Shown piece by piece: positions 38,865-47,807 of a stretch of 64,000 bases of DNA (position 1 is its first letter; each line of letters begins with the position of its first letter). The notes under the pieces are model-generated. The model was not told the origin of the DNA and ran no database searches. It worked only from the letters and a program-made list of their open reading frames with translations. The stretch lies in contig NZ_AP022610.1 in NCBI RefSeq assembly GCF_010729665.1, positions 3,658,001 to 3,722,000 of the forward strand, given 5' to 3'. The DNA comes from Mycolicibacterium madagascariense. GTDB lineage: Bacteria; Actinomycetota; Actinomycetes; Mycobacteriales; Mycobacteriaceae. The position numbers were made by a program, and so were the translations under genes.

Positions 38865-40478
38865 ATGACGCGAGCCAACGACGACCTGCTGCCTCCCATG
38901 GCGTGGAACGCCTGGGGTGACCCGGCGGCGGCCACCCCGCTCTCCGACGCCATCCGCACCCTCCTCGTCGAGGCGCTCGGCGTCGACCCCTCGGCCACCG
39001 TCGCACCCGACCTGGCCCGCGTCCGGCTGCGGCCCTCGGCGCTGCCGGACGCCGACCGCACCGCGCTGGCCGCCATCGTCGGCGAGCCGTACTGCGTCTG
39101 CGACGATCTCGGCAGACTGCTGCGCGCGGGCGGCAAGTCCACCCTGGACCTGTTGCGGCGCAACGGATCCGACGTACAAGACGCACCCGATGCCGTGCTC
39201 CTGCCCGCCGACGAGGAGCAGATCGCCGACGTGCTGAGGCACTGCGCGCTGCGCAGCATCGCCGTGGTCCCGTTCGGCGGCGGCACCAGCGTCGTCGGCG
39301 GCCTCGACCCCCTCCGCGGGGACTTCCGGGCCGTCGTGTCGCTGGACCTGCGACGCCTCGATGCCCTGCACGGCCTCGACGCGGTCTCCGGCGAGGCCGA
39401 GCTGGGCGCCGGGGTCACCGGGCCGGCCGCCGAGGAACTGCTTGGCGCGCAAGGCTTCTCGCTCGGCCACTTCCCGCAGAGCTTTCAGTTCGCCACCATC
39501 GGCGGCTTCGCGGCGACGCGCTCCTCGGGCCAGGACTCCGCCGGATACGGCCGGTTCGACGACATGGTCCGCGGGCTGCGGGTGGTCACGCCGGCCGGGG
39601 TGCTCGACCTCGGGCGCGCCCCGGCGTCGGCGGCGGGCCCCGATCTGCGGCAGGTGATCCTGGGCTCCGAAGGCGTGTTCGGCGTCATCACCCGCGTGCG
39701 GGTCCGCGTCCACCCCGTCCCGGAGGCCACCCGCTACGAGGCGTGGTCGTTCCCCGACTTCGCGACCGGCGCCGCCGCCCTGCGCGCCGTCGTCCAGAAC
39801 GGCACGGGGCCCACCGTCATCCGGCTCTCCGACGAGGCCGAGACCGGCGTCAGCCTCGCCACCACCGACACCATCGGCGAACGCAGCAGCACCGGTGGCT
39901 GCCTGGCCATCACGGTGTTCGAGGGCACCGCCGCGCACGCCGAGAGCAGGCACGCCGAGACGCGCGCCGTCCTCGAGGCGCACGGCGCCACGTCCCTGGG
40001 CGAGGAACCCGCCCGAGCCTGGGAACACGGCCGGTTCGGCGCGCCCTACCTGCGCGACTCCCTGCTGGCGGCCGGAGCGCTGTGCGAGACGCTGGAGACG
40101 GCCACCAACTGGTCGGGCATCGGTGCCCTCAAGGCCGCGGTGACCGAGGCCCTCGTGACGTCACTCGCCGACAGCGGTACCCCCGCGCTGGTGCTGTGCC
40201 ACGTCTCCCACGTCTACCCGACCGGGGCGTCGCTGTACTTCACGGTTGTGGCCGGGCAGCGCGGCAACCCGATCGAGCAGTGGCGCACGGCCAAGGCCGC
40301 CGCGTCGGACGCGATCATCCGGGCCGGGGGAACCATCACCCACCACCATGCCGTCGGCGCCGACCACCGGCCGTGGATGCGCGACGAGATCGGGGATCTG
40401 GGCGTCGAGGTGCTGCGCGCGGTGAAGGCGGTGCTCGACCCCGCGGGAATCCTCAACCCGGGCAAGCTGATTCCGTGA
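38865..40478 (+). CDS. FAD-linked oxidase, alkyl-DHAP synthase-like
   Basis: 537 residues of the VAO/AGPS family (Rv2251 position). The FAD-binding PCMH domain (about 95-275) has VPFGGGTSVVGGLDPLRGDF, and GHFPQSFQFATIGGFAATRS is the AGPS-type second FAD segment. A C-terminal HHHAVGADHRPWMRDEIG motif matches the catalytic His-rich loop of alkyldihydroxyacetonephosphate synthase. Alkyl-DHAP synthase makes ether lipid precursors in eukaryotes; whether this enzyme does is untested. It sits beside glpD and a lipid kinase, which supports a glycerolipid role. Stop overlaps the next gene. Confidence 0.85.
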   Translation: MTRANDDLLPPMAWNAWGDPAAATPLSDAIRTLLVEALGVDPSATVAPDLARVRLRPSALPDADRTALAAIVGEPYCVCDDLGRLLRAGGKSTLDLLRRNGSDVQDAPDAVLLPADEEQIADVLRHCALRSIAVVPFGGGTSVVGGLDPLRGDFRAVVSLDLRRLDALHGLDAVSGEAELGAGVTGPAAEELLGAQGFSLGHFPQSFQFATIGGFAATRSSGQDSAGYGRFDDMVRGLRVVTPAGVLDLGRAPASAAGPDLRQVILGSEGVFGVITRVRVRVHPVPEATRYEAWSFPDFATGAAALRAVVQNGTGPTVIRLSDEAETGVSLATTDTIGERSSTGGCLAITVFEGTAAHAESRHAETRAVLEAHGATSLGEEPARAWEHGRFGAPYLRDSLLAAGALCETLETATNWSGIGALKAAVTEALVTSLADSGTPALVLCHVSHVYPTGASLYFTVVAGQRGNPIEQWRTAKAAASDAIIRAGGTITHHHAVGADHRPWMRDEIGDLGVEVLRAVKAVLDPAGILNPGKLIP

Positions 40479-41362
40479 GGATCACGCTGCTGACGAACCC
40501 CGCGTCCGGACACGGCAGCGCGTCTCGGGCGACCGAGCGGGCCATCGCGCAGTTCCACCGTCGGGGCGTCGACGTCGTGGCGATCGCCGGCGCCGACGCC
40601 GACCACGCGCGACGGCTCGCCGAGGGCGCCCTCGAGCGCGGGATGGACGCCCTCGTCGTCGTCGGCGGTGACGGCATCGTCGCCCTGGCACTGCAGGTGC
40701 TCGCGCAGACGGACGTCCCGCTCGGCATCATCCCGGCCGGCACGGGCAACGACCACGCCCGCCAATTCGGGCTACCCACCCACGATCCCGAGGCGGCGGC
40801 CGACGTCGTCGTCGACGGCCACGCCGACACCGTGGACCTCGGCCACATCCGCGGCGCCGACGGCACCCAGCGCTGGTTCGGCACGGTGATGGCCGCGGGC
40901 TTCGACTCGCTGGTGACCGACCGCACCAACCGGATGCGCTGGCCGCACGGGCGGATGCGCTACAACGTCGCCATGGTGGCCGAGCTGTCGAAGCTACGTC
41001 TGCTGCCGTTCCGACTGACGTTCGACGGCGGCGACGAGGTGGTCACCGACCTCACGCTGGCGGCGTTCGGGAACACCAGGAGCTACGGCGGCGGGATGCT
41101 CATCTGCCCGGACGCCGATCCCACCGACGGCATGCTCGACGCCACGATGGTGACCTCGGCGTCGCGGACGCGGCTGATTCGGTTGTTCCCCACGGTGTTC
41201 AAGGGCACCCACACCGCGCTCGACGAGGTGCGCACGGCGCGAGGATCGGTCATCACCGTGGACTCCCCGGGGATCAACGCCTACGCCGACGGCGAGTTCG
41301 TGTGTCCGCTGCCGGTCGAGGTGTCGGCCGTACCCGGGGCGCTACGGATCCTCACGCCGTGA
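40475..41362 (+). CDS. Diacylglycerol-kinase-type lipid kinase (Rv2252-like)
   Basis: 295 residues. DAGK catalytic domain: ITLLTNPASGHGSA at the N-terminus, the nucleotide-binding VVVGGDGIVALALQ near residue 65 and IPAGTGNDHARQFGLP near residue 88. The C-terminal half matches YegS/LCB-type kinases. In M. tuberculosis the orthologue phosphorylates diacylglycerol and affects phosphatidylinositol mannoside synthesis. GTG 40475 overlaps the stop of the AGPS-like gene by four bases, so the pair is coupled. The IS30-type insertion lies just after its stop. Confidence 0.92.
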   Translation: MRITLLTNPASGHGSASRATERAIAQFHRRGVDVVAIAGADADHARRLAEGALERGMDALVVVGGDGIVALALQVLAQTDVPLGIIPAGTGNDHARQFGLPTHDPEAAADVVVDGHADTVDLGHIRGADGTQRWFGTVMAAGFDSLVTDRTNRMRWPHGRMRYNVAMVAELSKLRLLPFRLTFDGGDEVVTDLTLAAFGNTRSYGGGMLICPDADPTDGMLDATMVTSASRTRLIRLFPTVFKGTHTALDEVRTARGSVITVDSPGINAYADGEFVCPLPVEVSAVPGALRILTP

Positions 41363-41406
41363 ACCTGCGGCACCGAGATTGCACTCAGTCGACGAAACGT
41401 CGAGGC

Positions 41407-42835
41407 GGGCTCAAGTGATCGCTGCAACACCTGATTTGTTGAGAGGTGTTGTTCGATGGCTTTTCGTGCTCGGGGTAGCAAAGCGCCGGAGTCGGCTCGT
41501 GGGGAGTTCTTGAGGGCGCTGAGGTTGGGGCTGTCGCAGTCGGCGGCTGCGACGGTGGCCGGGGTGTCGCATCAAACCGGTTCGAAATGGGCCGCAGAGG
41601 CGGGGGTCGCAGCCGATACGAGGCATCGGGGGATTCGGTACCCGGCAGCGGTGCGGGAGGTGTTCTGGGCGGCGATGCGCGGCGGGGCCGACGTCACGCA
41701 GGCCGCGGTGGCCGCGGGCGTGTCGGAGATCGCCGGTGCGGCCTGGGTCAAACAGGCTGGTTACGTGCCCAGAACCGCTGCTCCAGCTCGTGCCCTCGGC
41801 GCCGTCGATCGCTCGCCACGGCAGCGTGCGCCGCTGTCGTTTCTGGAGCGTTGCCGCCTGGAAGACCTGCTGGAGACCGGTTGCACCGCAGTCCGCGCTG
41901 CTGAACTGCTCGCCCGTCACCACAGCACGGTCCGCCGCGAGATCGCCAAGGGACTGACCTCGTCGGGGTATCGCGCCCGCGTCGGCCAGGACGTCGCCGA
42001 GGTCAATCGTCGCCGTCCGAAGGTGCGCAAGCTCGAAGGCGATCCTGTCGTGTTGGCCGAGGTTCTGAAAGGGTTGAGGTCGCGGCACAGTCCCGAGCAG
42101 ATCGCGGGCCGGCTGCGGGTGGACTTCCCCGAGGATCCGGAGATGTGGGTGTCACACGAGACGATCTATCAGGCGCTGTACGTGCAGCCACGCGGGGAGT
42201 TGGCCAGGTTGGTCAGGACGCGTTGCGAACCGGGCGCACTCGCCGAAAGGCGCAGGGCCGCAACACCTCCGGTGTAGGCAAGCTCAAGGGCATGGTCAAC
42301 GTCAGCGAACGACCCGCCGAAGCCGACGACCGCGCGATCCCGGGCCATTGGGAGGGCGATCTCATCCTGGGTGCCACCGCGACGAACTCCGCGATCGGCA
42401 CCATGGTGGAGCGCACCACCGGGTTCGTCATGCTGCTGCACCTGCGCGGCGACCGCACCGCGGCCACCCTGGCCGAGGCGATGACGACGAGGATCCCCGA
42501 GATCCCCGAGGTGCTGCGCCGCTCACTGGCCTGGGATCAGGGCAGTGAGATGGCGTTGCACACCACGATCACCGAGGCCACCGGACTGCCGATCTACTTC
42601 TGCGACCCGCACAGCCCCTGGCAGCGCGGCACCAACGAAAACACCAACGGCCTACTCCGCCAATACTTCCCCAAAGGCACCGACCTGTCGTTCTACGGAC
42701 CCGGCTGGCTCGACGAAGTCGCCGCCGAACTCAACGCCCGACCCCGCAAACGCCTCGGCTTCCGCACCCCCGCCGAAGAACTCGACCGGTTACTCTCAGA
42801 CCCGTCCACATTCGTTGCAGCGACCGCCTGAATCC
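41407..42835 (+). mobile_element. IS30-family insertion sequence (frameshifted)
   Basis: About 1.43 kb. Terminal inverted repeats are visible: GGGCTCAAGTGATCGCTGCAAC (41407-41428) against the complement of 42814-42835, 17 of 22 positions matching with a perfect TCGCTGCAAC core. It carries one transposase gene broken by a frameshift. Its insertion between the arms of a palindrome fits the known preference of several IS30-family elements for dyad-symmetric targets. Exact ends and target duplication are not certain. Confidence 0.8.
41456..42831 (+). pseudogene. IS30-family transposase, disrupted by frameshift
   Basis: Frame one (41456-42277) has the helix-turn-helix regions (GLSQSAAATVAGVSHQTGSK and the second HTH LLARHHSTVRREIAKGL) and the SPEQIAGRL plus HETIYQALY segments typical of IS30. 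Around 42220 the reading frame must shift by one base; the second frame resumes with GRNTSGVGKLKGMVNVSERP and carries the DDE core: HWEGDLILG, LAWDQGSEMA and CDPHSPWQRGTNENTNGLLR. The join at AGGACGCG fits loss of a single G. Function would be DNA transposition; the broken frame makes it probably inactive. A recent lesion, since the rest is intact. Confidence 0.88.
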
Positions 42836-42877
42836 AAGCGAGAAGCCATTCGCGTGAGTGCAATCTCGCGCGACCCG

Positions 42878-43393
42878 CTAGCCCACGCCTCGGTTCAGCC
42901 ACGTGACCTCACCGGTGTCGCCGCCACCGCGGTAGGCCTCCAGCGCCTCGTCCCACGCGGTGCCCAGCACGGTGTCGAGTTCGGCGGCCAGCGCGTCGGC
43001 ACCCGAGGCCATCAGTGCGCGCAGGCGCATCTCTCCGACCATGACGTCACCGTTGGCGCTCATCGCGCCGCTCCACAGTCCGAGCTGCGGGGTGTGGCAC
43101 CAGCGGTGCCCGTCGACGCCTTCGCTGGGATCCTCGGTGACCTCGAAGCGCAGGACCGACCACGACCGCAGCGCATTGGCCAGCGCAGCACCGGTCCCCA
43201 CGGGACCCACCCAGTTGGTGACAGCACGAAGCTGCCCAGGCAGCGCCGGCTGCGGCGTCCACTTGAGGTTCGCCCGCGCCGACAGGGTCGACGAAAGCGC
43301 CCACTCCACGTGTGGACATACCGCCGCGGGCGAGGCGTGGACGTACACCACACCGGTGGCCGTGTCGGCGAACTGGTTCGACGCACGCATCAT
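42878..43393 (-). CDS. DUF3145 family protein
   Basis: 171 residues, conserved in mycobacteria (Rv2256c-like position). Contains VYVHASPAAVCPHVEWALSS, AVTNWVGPVGTGAALANALRSW, and the WSGAMSANGDVMVGE strand; no enzyme motif or signal peptide is evident. Function unknown. ATG 43393 is followed directly by a second ATG, and AAGGAGCAG precedes them. The upstream gap to the serine-hydrolase gene (43394-43501) probably holds its promoter, with a GCACAATGG -10-like sequence. Confidence 0.88.
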   Translation of the reverse strand: MMRASNQFADTATGVVYVHASPAAVCPHVEWALSSTLSARANLKWTPQPALPGQLRAVTNWVGPVGTGAALANALRSWSVLRFEVTEDPSEGVDGHRWCHTPQLGLWSGAMSANGDVMVGEMRLRALMASGADALAAELDTVLGTAWDEALEAYRGGGDTGEVTWLNRGVG

Positions 43394-43501
43394 CTGCTCC
43401 TTCGGCTCCAAAAGGGACGTCTTCCCCGACGACCTGCTGGACTGCCACAAGTTGCAGTTGTTTCGTGCGTGTCCATTGTGCCCTGTGGGACGTGTGTTGC
43501 G

Positions 43502-44326
43502 CTAGGGTGCCCCGAATTCTCTCAGTACTCCATCAGAGATGGCGGGCCACAGCGGCTGCGCCCACTCGCCGAAGTCGCGGTCGGTGAGGACGACCAGGGC
43601 CAGGTCGGCGGCCGGATCCACCCACAGGAACGTGCCGGTCTGACCGAAGTGGCCGTACGTCGACGCGCCGTTGGCCGAGCCCGTCCAGTGCGGCGACTTG
43701 CCGTCGCGGATCTCGAAGCCCAGCCCCCAGTCGTTGGGCCGCTGGGCGCCGTAGCCGGGCAACACGCCCGCCAGTCCGGGGAATTGCACCGCGACGGCGT
43801 CGGCGTGCATCGGCTCGGACACCAGCGCGGGGCGCAGCAGGTCACCGGCGAAGCGGGCGAGGTCGGCCACCGTGGACTCGGCCCCATAGCCGGCGGCGGC
43901 GGCGCCACCGGCCAGCGTCGACGCGCCCATGCCGAGCGGTGCGAAGACGGCTTCGGTCAGGTACCGGTCGAACGGAATCTCCGACGCCCGCTCGATGCCC
44001 TCGGCCAGCACGCCGAAGCCCGCGTTCGAGTAGACCCGCCGCGTGCCCGGCGCGGCGATGACGTCCGCCGAGCGCATCGCCAACCCGGAGGCGTGGGCGA
44101 GCAGATGGCGCACGGTGGACCCCGGCGGCCCCAGCGGCGAGTCGAGGTCGACGACGCCCTCCTCGATCGCGACCTGCACGGCACGCGCCACCAACGGCTT
44201 GGTCACCGACGCGAGCGCAAACGTGCGCTCCCCGTCGCCGAACTCGGCCCGCACGCCCGACGGTCCGACCACCGCGGCCGCGACGTTGGGCACCGGCCAG
44301 TCGGCCAGCGCATCGAGTGCACCCAC
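43502..44326 (-). CDS. Serine beta-lactamase/esterase family protein (Rv2257c-like)
   Basis: 274 residues of the class C beta-lactamase-like fold, usually a D,D-peptidase or esterase in mycobacteria. Catalytic SxxK is SVTKP near residue 41, the Tyr motif YSNAGFG lies near 100, and the third motif is HFGQTG near 230. No signal peptide is visible, so it is probably cytoplasmic. The stop of the upstream helical-repeat gene is three bases away, so the two are likely cotranscribed. Confidence 0.9.
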   Translation of the reverse strand: MGALDALADWPVPNVAAAVVGPSGVRAEFGDGERTFALASVTKPLVARAVQVAIEEGVVDLDSPLGPPGSTVRHLLAHASGLAMRSADVIAAPGTRRVYSNAGFGVLAEGIERASEIPFDRYLTEAVFAPLGMGASTLAGGAAAAGYGAESTVADLARFAGDLLRPALVSEPMHADAVAVQFPGLAGVLPGYGAQRPNDWGLGFEIRDGKSPHWTGSANGASTYGHFGQTGTFLWVDPAADLALVVLTDRDFGEWAQPLWPAISDGVLREFGAP

Positions 44327-44329
44327 GCG

Positions 44330-45184
44330 TCAGCCGGTCCCGCGGGCGTCGCCGCGCCGCCGCAGCTCGTCGAGCCGACGCAGGGCCGCCGCCGCGGCGC
44401 CCGCGTGCACGCCGTTCAACGACGATGCCGCGGTGAGCAATTCACCATCGGAGTCGGCGTGATGGACCCGCAGGACGCGGTGGTAGATCGGTGCGTCGTG
44501 CATACCGCACCACGTCGCCATCGACGCGGCCCAGCGGGTCAGCGTCGGCGGGTCGACGAGCTCGCGACAGTCGAAGAGCACCAGGGCGTAGGCATCACCC
44601 GCCCACTCCAGGCGCACCTCACCCGCTTCGAGTGCCGGGATGGCCCGTTCGATCAGTGCCCGTCCGTCGTCGACGCGGCCCGCAGCCCAGGCCTCGCAGC
44701 CCGCGACGACCGACGACAGTACGAGGAGGGCGGGATCGCCGGTCGCCGTGGCGGTGTCGTGCAGGGCCCGGGCCGGCAGGCCCTCGACGGCGCGGGTGCG
44801 CAGGGCGACGACGGCCTCCAGATAGCCGAGGTAGCCGTGTGTCGGCACGGCCGACGCCGGATCGAGCAGACGACGCGAGCGATCCATCCAGATCCGGCAG
44901 ATGTTGACGTCGCCGCGGGTCAGCCATTTCTGGGCGAGGTCGACCGCCGCCTGCGCCGCGGCCGCCGGGTCGGCGCGCACCACGCGCCCGTACACCCGCT
45001 CTGCGAGTCGGACGGCCTCCTGGGCGTGCCCGAGTCGCCACGCGGTGGCCGCATACGCCTCGACGTCGTCGGTCGCGAGCGGTCCGACGGCGTCCGCCCG
45101 GGCATACGCGCCGTGGCTGGCGTCCCAGTCGCGGCGCTGGTGGGCACTGCGCGCCTCGGCGAGATGGTCGGTCATCAGATCCAT
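44330..45184 (-). CDS. Helical-repeat (TPR-like) protein of unknown function
   Basis: 284 residues, almost all alpha-helical, with repeated Ala/Leu-rich helix pairs such as YARADAVGPLATDDVEAYA and AWRLGHAQEAVRLAERVY that look like TPR units. It resembles the repeat regions of bacterial regulators but has no DNA-binding domain. ATG 45184 is preceded by GGAGGTGCGCC; a second ATG four codons in is possible. Divergent from mscR and upstream of the serine-hydrolase gene on the same strand. Confidence 0.78.
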   Translation of the reverse strand: MDLMTDHLAEARSAHQRRDWDASHGAYARADAVGPLATDDVEAYAATAWRLGHAQEAVRLAERVYGRVVRADPAAAAQAAVDLAQKWLTRGDVNICRIWMDRSRRLLDPASAVPTHGYLGYLEAVVALRTRAVEGLPARALHDTATATGDPALLVLSSVVAGCEAWAAGRVDDGRALIERAIPALEAGEVRLEWAGDAYALVLFDCRELVDPPTLTRWAASMATWCGMHDAPIYHRVLRVHHADSDGELLTAASSLNGVHAGAAAAALRRLDELRRRGDARGTG

Positions 45185-45260
45185 GGCGCACCTCCTCGAC
45201 GGTTGCCCTCATCTCACCAGCTCCCCCGCCCCGTTGGCCAGACCCGTTAGGTTGTAGCCC

Positions 45261-46346
45261 ATGAGTCAGACGGTGCGCGGTGTCATTTCGAGGAGTAGGA
45301 AGCAGCCCGTCGAGGTGGTCGAGGTGGTGATCCCCGATCCGGGTCCCGGCGAGGTGGTGGTCGACGTCATCGCCTGCGGGGTGTGCCACACCGACCTGAC
45401 CTACCGCGAGGGCGGCATCAACGACGAGTACCCGTTCCTGCTGGGCCACGAGGCCGCCGGCACGGTCGAGTCGATCGGCGTGGGCGTCACCAACGTCGCG
45501 GTCGGTGACTTCGTCGTGCTGAACTGGCGCGCGGTGTGCGGGCGGTGCCGGGCCTGCAAGCGCGGACGGCCCTGGTACTGCTTCGACACCCACAACGCCG
45601 CCCAGAAGATGACGCTCACCGACGGCACCGAGCTGACCCCCGCGTTGGGCATCGGCGCCTTCGCCGACAAGACCCTCGTCCACGAAGGGCAGTGCACCAA
45701 GGTCGATCCCGAGGCCGATCCCGCGGTGGCGGGCCTGCTGGGCTGCGGGATGATGGCCGGCATCGGCGCGGCCATCAACACCGGCAACGTGCAGCGCGAC
45801 GACACCGTCGCGGTCATCGGCTGCGGCGGCGTCGGGGACGCCGCGATCGCCGGCGCCCGCCTCGTCGGCGCCAAGCAGATCATCGCCGTGGACACCAACG
45901 ACCAGAAGCTGGACTGGGCGCGCGACTTCGGCGCCACCCACACCATCAACGCCAAGGAATTCGACGTCGTCGAGACCATCCAGGACCTCACCGGCGGCAA
46001 CGGCGCCGACGTCGTCATCGACGCGGTCGGACGCCCCGAGACCTGGAAGCAGGCGTTCTACGCCCGCGACCTGGCCGGCACCGTGGTCCTGGTCGGCGTG
46101 CCCACCCCCGACATGACCCTGGAGATGCCGCTGGTCGACTTCTTCTCCCGCGGCGGGCAATTGAAGTCCTCCTGGTACGGCGACTGCCTGCCCGAACGCG
46201 ACTTCCCCACCCTCATCAGCCTCTATCGCGAAGGCCGCCTGCCGCTGGAGAAGTTCGTCTCCGAGCGCATCGGGCTCGACGACGTCGAAGACGCGTTCCA
46301 CAAGATGCACGCCGGTGAGGTCCTGCGCTCCGTGGTGATCCTGTGA
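45261..46346 (+). CDS. mscR: S-nitrosomycothiol reductase / mycothiol-dependent formaldehyde dehydrogenase
   Basis: 361-residue class III zinc alcohol dehydrogenase. Catalytic zinc ligands begin with [13 protein letters not shown] and LLGHEAAG; the structural-zinc lobe is [15 protein letters not shown] near residues 93-107. The NAD site reads [12 protein letters not shown] near 185. Rv2259 (MscR) oxidises the formaldehyde adduct of mycothiol and reduces S-nitrosomycothiol. TAGGTT (45248-45253) seven bases before ATG 45261 suggests leaderless transcription. Followed by an MBL gene as in M. tuberculosis. Confidence 0.94.
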   Translation: MSQTVRGVISRSRKQPVEVVEVVIPDPGPGEVVVDVIACGVCHTDLTYREGGINDEYPFLLGHEAAGTVESIGVGVTNVAVGDFVVLNWRAVCGRCRACKRGRPWYCFDTHNAAQKMTLTDGTELTPALGIGAFADKTLVHEGQCTKVDPEADPAVAGLLGCGMMAGIGAAINTGNVQRDDTVAVIGCGGVGDAAIAGARLVGAKQIIAVDTNDQKLDWARDFGATHTINAKEFDVVETIQDLTGGNGADVVIDAVGRPETWKQAFYARDLAGTVVLVGVPTPDMTLEMPLVDFFSRGGQLKSSWYGDCLPERDFPTLISLYREGRLPLEKFVSERIGLDDVEDAFHKMHAGEVLRSVVIL

Positions 46347-46374
46347 TGAGCGCTTGCGCGAAGAACGGACTCTC

Positions 46375-47010
46375 ATGAGCGCCGCCCCCACCAGCATCCA
46401 ACGACTGGTCACCAGCGGCACGTTCGAACTCGACGGCGGCAGCTGGGACGTCGACAACAACATCTGGATCGTCGGCGACGAGAAGAACGTGGTGGTGTTC
46501 GACGCCGCCCACACCGCCCAGCCCATCATCGACGCCGTCGGGGGCCGCAACGTGGTCGCCGTCATCTGCACCCACGGCCACAACGACCACGTCACCGTCG
46601 CCCCGGAGCTCGCCGCGGCGCTCGACGCGCCGGTGCTGCTGCACCCGGCTGATGACGTGCTGTGGCGAATGACCCACCCCGACGACGACTTTCGCGCCGT
46701 CACCGACGGTCTGGTGCTCACCGTCGGCGGGGTCGAGCTGCGCGCTCTGCACACCCCTGGTCATTCACCGGGCTCGGTGTGCTGGTACGCCCCCGACCTC
46801 GGCGCCGTCTTCAGCGGCGACACCCTGTTCAGCGGCGGGCCCGGCGCCACGGGTCGGTCCTACTCGGACTTCCCCACGATCCTGGAGTCCATCAAGGACC
46901 GCCTGGGCACGCTGCCCGGCCCGACGGTGGTCTACACCGGTCACGGCGACACCACCACCGTCGGCGACGAGATCGTCCACTACGACGACTGGGTCGCGCG
47001 CGGCAGCTGA
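46375..47010 (+). CDS. Metallo-beta-lactamase fold hydrolase (Rv2260-like)
   Basis: 211 residues. The HxHxDH metal motif is THGHNDH near residue 66; further ligands are HTPGHSPGSVCW near 125, FSGDTLFSGG near 146 and TGHGDTTTVG near 188. It resembles glyoxalase II-like thioesterases. Position after mscR suggests hydrolysis of the S-formylmycothiol product (inference from context). ATG 46375 is chosen over an in-frame TTG at 46354; no strong ribosome site is seen, so it may be coupled to mscR. Confidence 0.9.
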   Translation: MSAAPTSIQRLVTSGTFELDGGSWDVDNNIWIVGDEKNVVVFDAAHTAQPIIDAVGGRNVVAVICTHGHNDHVTVAPELAAALDAPVLLHPADDVLWRMTHPDDDFRAVTDGLVLTVGGVELRALHTPGHSPGSVCWYAPDLGAVFSGDTLFSGGPGATGRSYSDFPTILESIKDRLGTLPGPTVVYTGHGDTTTVGDEIVHYDDWVARGS

Positions 47011-47012
47011 GT

Positions 47013-47759
47013 TCAGCGCCCGTCCAGGACGCGCTTCTTCTCCGCCTCGTACTCGTCGTCGGTCAGCGCACCCGAATCATGGAGGCGGGCAAGCGTTTCC
47101 AGGGTCTGTACGCGAATGCCCTCGTCGGACGGGCTGAACGAGGCCGACTGCTGCGGTGACTCCGTCGGCACCGATCGCGGAATCCAGGTCGACGTCGGCG
47201 GCGGCGGTGGCGTCACCGCGCGGCGCCGGGTGCGCGCCGCCACGACCCGCACCACGATCAGGCCGACGAGGGCACACCCGAAGACCACCGCGCAGATCCA
47301 CGGCAGGGAACTGAAGGCGCTGCCCGTGCCGAACGCCAGCCTCGGTTCGACGTACGCGCTGACCTTGCCGTCCAGCTTGACGTCGTAGGTGCCCGCCGCG
47401 GGCAGGTGCAGGTACCCGATGCGCACCCGCGCATCGTTGTTGACGGTGGTCGTGCCGCCGTAGTCCTCCCTGAGCACCACGTCGGCGCCGCCGGGTCCGG
47501 TGATGCTGTAGGTGAGCGGGGGCACGGGCAGCCCGCCGCCACCGCCACCGCCGACGAGCATCGTGTGGAACGTGACCGTCACGTCGCCCGCCGGCAGCTG
47601 CACGCTGGCCGACCCGGGGATCGGCACCTCGCCGTACTTGGCGTAGTCGTCGAGGACGAAGGCGTTGAGGCTCAGCATCGCGACGAACCCGACGGCCGAG
47701 ACGACCATGGTCACGACGGCCGCGGTGGTCAGGATCCGAGTCGCGGTCGGGGTCTTCAT
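47013..47759 (-). CDS. Membrane protein with SHOCT domain
   Basis: 248 residues. A signal/anchor helix (ILTTAAVVTMVVSAVGFVAML) is followed by an extracytoplasmic beta-rich region with a GGGGGGG stretch, a second membrane helix near residue 165 (WICAVVFGCALVGLIVVRVVAA), a Pro-rich cytoplasmic linker and a C-terminal SHOCT motif (LARLHDSGALTDDEYEAEKKRVL). SHOCT modules are oligomerisation or membrane-linked appendages. Function unknown. Convergent with the MBL gene, two bases apart; divergent from the methyltransferase gene. Confidence 0.85.
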   Translation of the reverse strand: MKTPTATRILTTAAVVTMVVSAVGFVAMLSLNAFVLDDYAKYGEVPIPGSASVQLPAGDVTVTFHTMLVGGGGGGGLPVPPLTYSITGPGGADVVLREDYGGTTTVNNDARVRIGYLHLPAAGTYDVKLDGKVSAYVEPRLAFGTGSAFSSLPWICAVVFGCALVGLIVVRVVAARTRRRAVTPPPPPTSTWIPRSVPTESPQQSASFSPSDEGIRVQTLETLARLHDSGALTDDEYEAEKKRVLDGR

Positions 47760-47807
47760 GGACCGCAGTCTGTCACGTCGGCGCCGATATCGGGTTACCG
47801 TTTGATC

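Larger units (their letters stand above)
41375..42868. repeat. Split palindrome (GAGATTGCACTCA arms) flanking the IS
   Basis: GAGATTGCACTCA (41375-41387) and its exact complement TGAGTGCAATCTC (42856-42868) lie outside the IS ends. Without the IS they would be about 50 bases apart and form a 13-bp stem between the convergent DAGK and DUF3145 genes, the place where a bidirectional terminator or REP-like element is expected. The left side also has a small CGACG-AAA-CGTCG hairpin. Confidence 0.7.

Noticed and set aside
41456..42831. Programmed -1/+1 frameshifting in the IS transposase
   Set aside because: IS30 elements normally encode a single-frame transposase, and no slippery A or U run is seen at the join (AGGACGCG); a one-base deletion is simpler.
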